Below, piece by piece: positions 1 to 5,199 of a DNA stretch of 5,199 bases. The notes below the pieces were generated by a model. That model was not told the DNA's origin, ran no database searches, and worked only from the letters and a program-made list of their open reading frames with translations. Every line of letters starts with the position of its first letter. Position 1 is the stretch's first letter. Source of the stretch: Bacillota bacterium. Lineage in GTDB: Bacteria; Bacillota_I; Bacilli_A; RFN20; CAG-826. The stretch lies in the NCBI GenBank assembly GCA_016872075.1, contig VHBF01000038.1:1-5199 (forward strand), given 5' to 3'. Made by a program: the position numbers and the translations under genes.

Positions 1-1239
1 TGGTTTTAAAAAAATCGCTAATTGATTTTGCGATGCCGGTTTGAGTGAAGCGTACCAACCCATCGTCGTTTGATTGTCATGGGTGCCAGTGTAAGCAACA
101 GCATTTTCTGCTAATTTTGGCGCAATCGGTTTTGGCATTTGCCCATTTCCATCAGGATAAATCGGAAACTCAAATTGAAATATTTTCATACCAGGTAAGT
201 GATAATGATCTCTTAACTGAAGCACTTGGGGCCGTAAATCGCCTAGGTCTTCAGCGATGATATTAATCTTGGGTAGTTGTTGATAAATAGTGTCAAATAA
301 GGCATACCCAGGAGCTTCAATCCAAGCGCCCTCGACGGCCGTTGGACAAGTGGCAGGAATTTTCCAATACGTGTCAAAAGCCCTGAAATGATCGATACGA
401 ATGATGTCAAATAAGTTAGCATTAAACCCTAAACGATCAATCCAAAACTTAAACCCATCTTTTTCCATATCATCCCAGCGATAAAGGGGATTGCCCCAAC
501 GTTGACCAGTTTTGGAAAAATAATCCGGTGGAACTCCAGCAATATGAGTTGGTTCCCCTTCTGCCGTAATCATAAATTGGGATTGATTCATCCACACATC
601 AATCGAGTCAATCCCCACATAAATGGGAATATCACCAACGAGTTGAATACCTTGGCGATTGGCATATTGTTTTAAAGCATAAAATTGTTGAAATAATAAG
701 TACTGAATCATTTGATGATATTGAATACGCGGTAAATAAGGGGTTAAATCAATCGCTTTATTTTTTACATACGTTTTAAATTCTTTTTGCCAAGTTGTCC
801 ACATTTGTAATTGATGAAGTTCCTTAAAGGTGACAAAAATTGCATACATTTCCACCCAAGGATTTTCCTTAAGGAAATGTTGATAGGCTACATTGGGTCT
901 AAATTTTTTAAAGGCTTCTTGATAATATTTACTTTTGTATTGCCTGACTTGATCATAGTCAACTTTGGTTTCAAGCGCTTTAAAGGGTTTGGGTTTTTTA
1001 ATCAAACCTTGTTCATAAAGTAAATCGAGGGATAAATACAATTCATCCATCGCTTTTGATGAATAAGGTTGATAGGGAGAATTGCCATATCCTAAAGGAT
1101 TGAGTGGTAAAACTTGCCAAAGTTTCATGTTGCTTTTGACTAGCAAATCCACAAAAGTATGAGCTTCTTTGCCGAAGTCCCCAATACCATATGCAGAAGG
1201 AAGGGAGGAAACTGCTAATAAAACGCCTGAAGTACGCAT
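1..1239 (-). CDS. malQ: 4-alpha-glucanotransferase (amylomaltase, GH77), 3' end missing
   Basis: This frame is open for 413 codons from the ATG at 1239 down to the left edge, so the C-terminus is missing; family members are about 500 residues, leaving perhaps 85-100 unseen. MalQ is a cytoplasmic enzyme that transfers glucan segments between maltodextrins and frees glucose. The N-terminus shows SSLPSAYGIGDFG (residues 11-23) and WQVLPLNPLGYGNSPYQ (41-57), both GH77 hallmarks. The three catalytic acids are visible: nucleophile Asp283 in IRIDHFRAFDTYW, acid/base Glu330 in AEDLGDLRP and Asp388 in YTGTHDNQTT. Spacing from nucleophile to acid/base (47 residues) equals that of Thermus amylomaltase. 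After GNSPYQ the usual SAFAGNP is replaced by SSKAMDE. The start is supported by AAAGGAG eight bases upstream. A terminator and its own promoter separate it from the ABC ATPase gene, so it is probably a separate transcript. Confidence 0.96.
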   Translation of the reverse strand, partial: MRTSGVLLAVSSLPSAYGIGDFGKEAHTFVDLLVKSNMKLWQVLPLNPLGYGNSPYQPYSSKAMDELYLSLDLLYEQGLIKKPKPFKALETKVDYDQVRQYKSKYYQEAFKKFRPNVAYQHFLKENPWVEMYAIFVTFKELHQLQMWTTWQKEFKTYVKNKAIDLTPYLPRIQYHQMIQYLLFQQFYALKQYANRQGIQLVGDIPIYVGIDSIDVWMNQSQFMITAEGEPTHIAGVPPDYFSKTGQRWGNPLYRWDDMEKDGFKFWIDRLGFNANLFDIIRIDHFRAFDTYWKIPATCPTAVEGAWIEAPGYALFDTIYQQLPKINIIAEDLGDLRPQVLQLRDHYHLPGMKIFQFEFPIYPDGNGQMPKPIAPKLAENAVAYTGTHDNQTTMGWYASLKPASQNQLAIFLKP

Positions 1240-1247
1240 AACCGTGA

Positions 1248-1254
1248 CTCCTTT
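1248..1254 (-). promoter_or_regulatory. Ribosome binding site of malQ
   Basis: AAAGGAG on the minus strand, eight bases before the ATG at 1239. It fixes the malQ start, since no other start codon nearby has a comparable site. Confidence 0.85.
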
Positions 1255-1266
1255 ATAACCATTCAA

Positions 1267-1297
1267 ATTATACCGATTATTTTATAAAATAAAGCAA
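1267..1297 (-). promoter_or_regulatory. Predicted sigma-A promoter of malQ
   Basis: A perfect -10 box TATAAT lies at 1267-1272. The best -35 candidate is TTGCTT at 1292-1297, but the spacer is 19 bases, longer than the preferred 17, so the -35 is weak or another element helps. Transcription would start near 1260, giving a leader of about 20 bases. The promoter lies just beyond the terminator of the upstream gene, which fits independent expression of malQ. Confidence 0.6.
1277..1292. repeat. 16-bp AT-only palindrome in the malQ promoter spacer
   Basis: TTATTTTATAAAATAA is its own reverse complement and sits between the -35 and -10 candidates of malQ. It could be a repressor operator, or a chance palindrome in very AT-rich DNA. 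It does not resemble the half-site of the palindrome at 2487-2511, so a shared regulator is not suggested. Confidence 0.3.
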
Positions 1298-1298
1298 G

Positions 1299-1330
1299 AA
1301 AAAAACCATTGGTTTGCCAATGGTTTTTTT
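1299..1330 (-). terminator. Rho-independent terminator after the ABC ATPase gene
   Basis: A perfect inverted repeat has arms at 1299-1312 and 1317-1330, with a 4-base loop. Each arm is seven A/T pairs joined to CCATTGG. On the minus strand the hairpin ends in seven U residues and begins 12 bases after the TAA stop of the ATPase gene. Because the A tract mirrors the U tract it could also stop plus-strand transcription, although no plus-strand gene is seen here. Confidence 0.9.
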
Positions 1331-1342
1331 ACATTCAATATC

Positions 1343-2440
1343 TTAAATAATCGTTTTTTGTGTTTCGCGATCAAAGAGATGGGCTTTTTCTAAATTGAGA
1401 ACGAGGCGAATGCTATCGCCAATACGGTACGTATGTAAAGCATCAATTTTGCTAATCAGGTTATTGCCGGCTAAATCGGTGTGAATGATATATTCATGCC
1501 CTAATAATTCTGCCACTTTGATGGTGCTCTTGAGGATGGCGGTTGGATAGAGCTTTTCTAAGGCAGGATCTTCACGGTGGGAATCTTCTGGACGGATGCC
1601 AAAAACGACTTCTTTATTTTCATAACCTTTTAAGGCTTTTTTGAATTTTTCTGGTAATTCTACTTTTAGACCATCCGCAAAATAAATGTGGCCATCTTTA
1701 TATTTGACATCCATTAAATTCATCGCCGGCGAACCGATAAAGGCTGCAACGAATAAATTAGCAGGGTGATTATAAATTTCAATTGGCGAACCAATTTGCA
1801 TGACATAACCACCTTTCATGACCACGATGCGGCTAGCCATCGTCATTGCTTCCGTTTGATCGTGGGTAACATAAATGGTTGTCGCCCCAATACTTTCGTG
1901 AAGTTTAATGATTTCTGCACGCATTTGTACCCGTAATTTTGCATCTAGGTTCGAAAGCGGTTCATCCATTAAAAACACTTTGGCATTTCGCACAATCGCA
2001 CGACCCAAGGCCACTCGTTGCCGTTGACCACCTGAGAGTTGTTTCGGTTTCCGATCTAATAATTTTTCAATTTCGAGAATTTTAGCAGCACGATAGACTC
2101 TTTCACGAATTTCTTCTTTGTTTATGTGCCGAATTTTTAACCCGAAAGCTAAATTATCAAAAACGGTCATGTGTGGATAAAGTGCATAGGATTGGAACAC
2201 CATCGCGATATCCCGATCTTTAGGTGGGGTATCATTACGTAAAGTGCCATCGATATAAAGTTCGCCGTTGGTAATATCTTCTAAACCCGCAATCATACGC
2301 AAGGTCGTTGATTTACCACAACCTGAAGGACCAACTAAGACAATAAATTCCTTGTCTTTGACTTCAAGATTAAAATCAAAAACTGCTTGGACTTTGTTGT
2401 CATATACCTTATTAATATTCTTCAATACAACTTCTGCCAT
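1343..2440 (-). CDS. msmX: Carbohydrate ABC transporter ATP-binding protein (MsmX/UgpC/MalK type)
   Basis: This 365-residue protein is the full length expected for the ATPase of CUT1-type sugar importers. It sits on the inner face of the membrane and hydrolyses ATP to drive uptake of oligosaccharides such as maltodextrins. Visible motifs are Walker A GPSGCGKST (37-45), Q-loop VFQSYALYPH (Q83), signature LSGGQRQR (135-142), Walker B VFLMDEP (155-161), D-loop SNLDAKLR and switch histidine H193 in VTHDQTEAM. Residues from about 240 form the regulatory OB-fold/TOBE-like region, including FGIRPED, typical of MalK and MsmX. The ATG at 2440 has AAGGAG ten bases upstream. No permease or binding protein lies next to it; in Bacillus and Streptococcus such an ATPase serves several sugar importers from a separate locus, and the same may hold here. 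Substrate is inferred from the glucan enzymes around it. The name ugpC is equally possible. Confidence 0.95.
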   Translation of the reverse strand: MAEVVLKNINKVYDNKVQAVFDFNLEVKDKEFIVLVGPSGCGKSTTLRMIAGLEDITNGELYIDGTLRNDTPPKDRDIAMVFQSYALYPHMTVFDNLAFGLKIRHINKEEIRERVYRAAKILEIEKLLDRKPKQLSGGQRQRVALGRAIVRNAKVFLMDEPLSNLDAKLRVQMRAEIIKLHESIGATTIYVTHDQTEAMTMASRIVVMKGGYVMQIGSPIEIYNHPANLFVAAFIGSPAMNLMDVKYKDGHIYFADGLKVELPEKFKKALKGYENKEVVFGIRPEDSHREDPALEKLYPTAILKSTIKVAELLGHEYIIHTDLAGNNLISKIDALHTYRIGDSIRLVLNLEKAHLFDRETQKTII

Positions 2441-2450
2441 GTAATGTGTT

Positions 2451-2456
2451 CTCCTT
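2451..2456 (-). promoter_or_regulatory. Ribosome binding site of the ABC ATPase gene
   Basis: AAGGAG on the minus strand, ten bases before the ATG at 2440. It lies almost directly at the transcription start predicted from the -10 box, so the mRNA leader would consist of little more than this site. Confidence 0.8.
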
Positions 2457-2463
2457 GAAAAGA

Positions 2464-2472
2464 ATTATAACA
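2464..2472 (-). promoter_or_regulatory. Extended -10 promoter of the ABC ATPase gene
   Basis: TGTTATAAT combines a consensus TATAAT (2464-2469) with the TGn extension that can replace a -35 box. No good -35 hexamer lies 16-18 bases upstream; that position is occupied by the end of the palindrome at 2487-2511. Such a layout suits an activated or repressed promoter. Predicted transcription start is about 2456-2457. Confidence 0.6.
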
Positions 2473-2486
2473 AGATTAGTTTACCA

Positions 2487-2511
2487 TGATTTGTGCATCA
2501 TGCACAAATCA
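2487..2511. promoter_or_regulatory. 25-bp perfect palindrome, candidate operator
   Basis: Two perfect 12-bp arms, TGATTTGTGCAT and its reverse complement, flank a single central base at 2499. The palindrome begins exactly at the TGA stop of the regulator gene and ends 17 bases before the -10 box of the ABC ATPase gene, covering its -35 region. No U tract follows on either strand, so it is a poor intrinsic terminator. A DNA-binding site for a dimeric regulator is the likeliest reading; the gene that ends in it encodes a PucR-type HTH protein and is the obvious candidate, by inference only. An mRNA 3' hairpin that protects the upstream transcript is the alternative. Confidence 0.65.
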
Positions 2512-3087
2512 ACCTTGTTTGGTTAATAATTTTTCAATCAATGTAAACACCAGCGCGTGATCGTGCTGCCGAATATCTAAACCGGTTAAATTGACGAATT
2601 GATTTAAACGATAGGCGAAGGTATTTCGATGCACATATAATCTTTCACTGGCGACACTCGCTTTTAAATCCGAAGCGAGCAACATCGATGCGGTTTGCAT
2701 TAAGTGACGTGGAACTTGAGAAAATTCTTCTTTGATCAAAGGCAAGAGGATTGGATTACCATCAAAGATTAGTTGTAACAGCAAATCTCCTAAACGATCA
2801 ACTTTACCTGGATTTTTATGAAGACCAATTCGAGAAGCCTTTTCTCCTAACGCGTGAAGTCGATAGGTTTTTAACAGATGAAATTTTAAATTAAATTCTT
2901 GACGATACGTATCTAGAAAGTTTTGTAGAGGCGGTCGGGTATCTTCATTCGTAAAAAAAACCACTTGATCCTTATGCAAACGTTGCCAGGTGATGGGTTG
3001 GCCAATGACATCTTGAATGGTGTTGCGAAAAGGGACATCGGCAAAGGGTGATTGAGAAACTAAATAGTAGCAAACGTTTGTCTTCAT
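2509..3087 (-). CDS. Short transcriptional regulator with PucR/CdaR-type C-terminal helix-turn-helix
   Basis: This 192-residue protein probably controls the surrounding glucan genes. Residues about 128-190 match the PucR C-terminal helix-turn-helix pattern: MQTASMLLASDLKASVASERL, then the recognition segment YVHRNTFAYRLNQF (151-164), then TGLDIRQHDHALVFTLIEKLL. The HRNT-x-x-YRL core followed by TGLD is characteristic. Residues 1-127 show no domain I recognise. The protein is about half the length of CdaR (around 385 residues) and has no room for its sugar-diacid sensing and GGDEF-like domains. Its ATG overlaps the glucosidase stop as ATGA, without a clear ribosome binding site, so translational coupling is likely. 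Its TGA stop forms the edge of the palindrome at 2487-2511. The HTH call is firm; effector and targets are unknown. Confidence 0.8.
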   Translation of the reverse strand: MKTNVCYYLVSQSPFADVPFRNTIQDVIGQPITWQRLHKDQVVFFTNEDTRPPLQNFLDTYRQEFNLKFHLLKTYRLHALGEKASRIGLHKNPGKVDRLGDLLLQLIFDGNPILLPLIKEEFSQVPRHLMQTASMLLASDLKASVASERLYVHRNTFAYRLNQFVNLTGLDIRQHDHALVFTLIEKLLTKQG

Positions 3088-4787
3088 TCCACTTCAAATA
3101 AATAAGTTTCAAAAGGTCTTAAGATTAGATTTAAACCCCGTTTTTCAATCGTTGGATAATTGTGAAGTAACACTAAATTAATCAAACGGTTCATTTTAAA
3201 TTCAACTTCAAAACCACGAAAATTACTGACGACCAATAATGCGGGTCTACCTTCATGAACATAGGCAAAGACATCAGGATTTAAAGGATCAACTAATGAT
3301 AAAGGTCCGGTTAACACGGATTCCATCACCTTGGGTTTTTTTCGCAAGGCGATTGCCTTGCGATAATAATTGAAAATGGATTTAGGATCTTTTTGTTGTT
3401 TGGCTAAATTGACTTCACGATAATTACCATTGACTTGTAAGGAAGGTTCGACGGTAGAAAATCCGGCAAAGGGCTGATCATTCCATTGAAAAGGGGTCCT
3501 TGCATTGACTCTTGAGGTCCGTCTCAAAAATCTTAATATGGTGGATTCATCCATCTTCTCTGATGCTTGTTTGGCATATTGCAGCGCTGATACCTCTTTG
3601 AATTGGGTTAATTTTTCATAATCGACATTACTCATGCCAATTTCTTCACCATTGTAAATAAAAGGCGTTCCATATAAAAATAGTAAAGTCGTTGCCAGCA
3701 TTGTCGCTGATTCTTGGCGATAACGAATCGATCCATATTGCGACACAACCCGAGGGTGATCGTGGTTTAACCAGTAAATTGGTAATGAGGCAAGTGGTGA
3801 AACCGTTTGATACCACTTCATAAAGTTTTGTTTAAGCTGCACCACATTGGTTTTAATCTCGTGATCTGCTTTATGATCAGAGCCAAACGCCCCATTTTCC
3901 CAACAAGTGTCAAAATTAAACACCATATTCAAATACCCATTTTGGGGATGAATGTACTGTAATGACATGTCAGGAGAAACTCCACCACCGACTTCACCAA
4001 TCGTCAAAATGTCTGGGTATTTTAATAAAACCTCGGACTTAAATTCTTTTAAATAATCAAAGACTCTTGGTAAAGAAGAAAATTTACTCGCATCGAGAAC
4101 CAACCCATCAGCCGCGACTGGTAAAGTGGAATTAGAGAAGGTTAAATCTTTTGCTAAATGCGCCAAGGCATCTAGACGAAAGCCATCGACACCCAGATCT
4201 AACCAAAATTTAGCCACATCATACATATCTTGTCGCATGGATTTATTTTCCCAATTTAAATCAGGCATTTTCTTTGAAAAGATCTTAAGGTAATATTGCT
4301 TAACCGTGTCATCATAATGCCATGCGCTATCCGAAAAATAACCGCGCCAATTGGTGGGTGGAAGTATTTTACCTTCATCGGTTTTTTTAGGATCTTTCCA
4401 AATGAAATATTGATGATATTTGGAATACTGATTTTTACGGGCTTCCATAAACCATCGATGTTCATCACTGGTATGGTTAAGGACCAAATCAATGATGATA
4501 CGAATCCCCATCGAGTGCGCTTCTTTGAGCAATGCTTGAAAATCCTCAAGCGTTCCAAACATCGGATCTACTTGGTAATAATCTTTAACGTCATAACCAT
4601 AATCATCCATTGGGGAGGCAAAGAAAGGACAAATCCATAAGAGATTAACCCCTAATTGATGAAGATGGGGTAGTTTTAAACGAATGCCATTTAAATCACC
4701 AACACCGTCTTGATTACTGTCGTAAAAAGACCGAGGGTAGATTTGGTAACCAATAGCTTCTTGCCACCATGGCCGGGATTTATTCAA
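3084..4787 (-). CDS. GH13 alpha-glucosidase (oligo-1,6-glucosidase/maltase-like), cytoplasmic
   Basis: This enzyme should hydrolyse short alpha-glucosides to glucose inside the cell; no signal peptide is seen. From the preferred TTG start (567 residues) it opens with WWQEAIGYQIYPRSF (7-21) and a metal-binding loop DSNQDGVGD (23-31). The conserved GH13 regions follow: DLVLNH (100-105), MPDLNW (174-179), GFRLDALAHLAK with nucleophile Asp206, TIGEVGG with acid/base Glu265, and WLNHDHPRV with Asp343. Length and order match GH13 subfamily 31 and relatives. Oligo-1,6-glucosidases usually have QPDLN and Val after the nucleophile; MPDLN and Ala here suggest a preference for alpha-1,4 links, by inference. 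The frame stays open to a TTG at 4844, but only the TTG at 4787 has a good ribosome binding site, AAAAAGGAG nine bases upstream, and gives the family's usual N-terminus. It overlaps the Nudix gene by 8 bases and the regulator gene by 4. Confidence 0.93.
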   Translation of the reverse strand: MNKSRPWWQEAIGYQIYPRSFYDSNQDGVGDLNGIRLKLPHLHQLGVNLLWICPFFASPMDDYGYDVKDYYQVDPMFGTLEDFQALLKEAHSMGIRIIIDLVLNHTSDEHRWFMEARKNQYSKYHQYFIWKDPKKTDEGKILPPTNWRGYFSDSAWHYDDTVKQYYLKIFSKKMPDLNWENKSMRQDMYDVAKFWLDLGVDGFRLDALAHLAKDLTFSNSTLPVAADGLVLDASKFSSLPRVFDYLKEFKSEVLLKYPDILTIGEVGGGVSPDMSLQYIHPQNGYLNMVFNFDTCWENGAFGSDHKADHEIKTNVVQLKQNFMKWYQTVSPLASLPIYWLNHDHPRVVSQYGSIRYRQESATMLATTLLFLYGTPFIYNGEEIGMSNVDYEKLTQFKEVSALQYAKQASEKMDESTILRFLRRTSRVNARTPFQWNDQPFAGFSTVEPSLQVNGNYREVNLAKQQKDPKSIFNYYRKAIALRKKPKVMESVLTGPLSLVDPLNPDVFAYVHEGRPALLVVSNFRGFEVEFKMNRLINLVLLHNYPTIEKRGLNLILRPFETYLFEVE

Positions 4788-5199
4788 AATACGTTTCTCC
4801 TTTTTGAGCATCTGCAAGCATTTTGATGAGATCTTTTCGCTCAATTTTAAAGGAGAGTTGCTTGGGTAATTGATTTACCGGAAAGAATTTCACTGCTAAA
4901 ATTTCATGACCAAAAGGTTGTAACGGACCTTTTAAAACACCTTTAAAGACGATCACATATTGGCTTTGAGCTTGACCCCGATGTTGAAAATCATAATGAT
5001 AAACACCGGTCAATTGAGTTACTTTTACATCCGCTCCAGCTTCTTGCATACATTCTTTGGTGATTGCTTCTACTGGACTTTCGAATAAATCAGCCCAGCC
5101 GCCTGGCAGGGTATACCCTTGGTCTACTTTTTCTTTGACCAATAAAACTTCTTGCTTATCATTGAACACAATCATGCGCACTGAAACATTGGGTGTAGG
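4780..5199 (-). CDS. Nudix hydrolase, 5' end missing (runs off the right edge)
   Basis: The frame is open for 140 codons to the right edge and ends at TAA 4780. A GTG at 5181 could serve as start, but the residues before it, PTPNVSV, continue into RMIVFND and fit the TP-x-V-x-VR lead-in that follows an N-terminal domain in many Firmicutes Nudix proteins of about 200 residues. The real start is therefore probably outside. Nudix enzymes cleave nucleoside diphosphates linked to another group, such as ADP-ribose or nucleotide sugars. After LPGGWADLFESP comes the Nudix box at 5032-5100, but the usual RE-U-x-EE-x-G reads KECMQEAG: Lys replaces Arg and Gln replaces the first Glu of the EE pair. The key last Glu remains. 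It overlaps the glucosidase gene, which suggests one transcript. Substrate cannot be told from sequence. Confidence 0.88.
   Translation of the reverse strand, partial: PTPNVSVRMIVFNDKQEVLLVKEKVDQGYTLPGGWADLFESPVEAITKECMQEAGADVKVTQLTGVYHYDFQHRGQAQSQYVIVFKGVLKGPLQPFGHEILAVKFFPVNQLPKQLSFKIERKDLIKMLADAQKGETYFE
4797..4805 (-). promoter_or_regulatory. Ribosome binding site deciding the glucosidase start
   Basis: AAAAAGGAG on the minus strand lies within the last codons of the Nudix gene, nine bases before TTG 4787. The in-frame alternatives, TTG 4844 and ATG 4811, have no purine-rich site at a suitable distance, which is why the later start is preferred. Confidence 0.7.

Noticed and set aside
2487..2511. 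Reading the palindrome as a rho-independent terminator
   Set aside because: No U tract follows on either strand and the central loop is a single base, unlike the clear terminator at 1299-1330.
3792..3818. Inverted repeat with arms AAGTGGT and ACCACTT around a 13-base spacer, with a partial resemblance to a CcpA cre site
   Set aside because: It lies deep inside the glucosidase coding sequence, the arms are only 7 bp, and the cre-like core lacks the leading TG; chance is sufficient.
4296..4640. Plus-strand open frame of about 114 codons
   Set aside because: It lies fully opposite the glucosidase, whose catalytic motifs prove the minus frame; it has no recognisable domain. The minus-strand frame at 4256-4558 and the plus-strand frames at 45-260 and 811-1023 are likewise shadows of the glucosidase and malQ.
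5179..5181. GTG as the start of the Nudix gene
   Set aside because: The frame continues upstream to the edge with family-like residues (TPNVSV), and no ribosome binding site is seen before the GTG; the gene is better read as 5'-truncated.
1..5199. Mobile element, CRISPR array, RNA gene or defence system
   Set aside because: No transposase, integrase, array-like repeats, tRNA-like fold or defence protein is seen; the window is nearly fully coded by metabolic, transport and regulatory genes.

Overview
The window looks like chromosomal DNA of a low-GC Gram-positive bacterium (Firmicutes/Bacillota or a relative such as Acholeplasma). The support is AT-rich sequence, strong AAGGAG-type ribosome binding sites, a TATAAT promoter set, a U-tract hairpin terminator and the protein families themselves. 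TGA is used as a stop in two genes and Trp is TGG, so the code is the standard bacterial one and Mycoplasma or Spiroplasma are unlikely. I cannot name the species.

All five genes lie on the minus strand, so transcription runs from right to left. In that order: (1) the C-terminal part of a Nudix hydrolase whose 5' end is beyond the right edge; (2) a cytoplasmic GH13 alpha-glucosidase, probably starting at a TTG inside the end of the Nudix gene; (3) a short regulator with a PucR/CdaR-type C-terminal helix-turn-helix, joined to the glucosidase by an ATGA stop/start overlap; (4) after a 68-nt gap with a near-perfect operator-like palindrome and an extended -10 promoter, an MsmX/UgpC-type sugar ABC transporter ATPase; (5) after a perfect hairpin terminator and a new promoter, malQ (4-alpha-glucanotransferase), cut off by the left edge. 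There is no gene-free stretch longer than about 100 bases, and I see no RNA genes, mobile elements or CRISPR array.

Together this is a maltodextrin/alpha-glucan use locus. An ABC importer of the CUT1 type, with its permeases and binding protein outside the window, would be powered by the MsmX-like ATPase. MalQ would rearrange the imported maltodextrins and the GH13 glucosidase would release glucose. The most interesting point is regulatory. In place of the LacI-type MalR usual in Firmicutes, the locus carries a small PucR-HTH protein. The 25-bp palindrome begins exactly at that gene's stop codon and occupies the -35 position of the next promoter. I infer, but cannot prove, that this is a regulator/operator pair.
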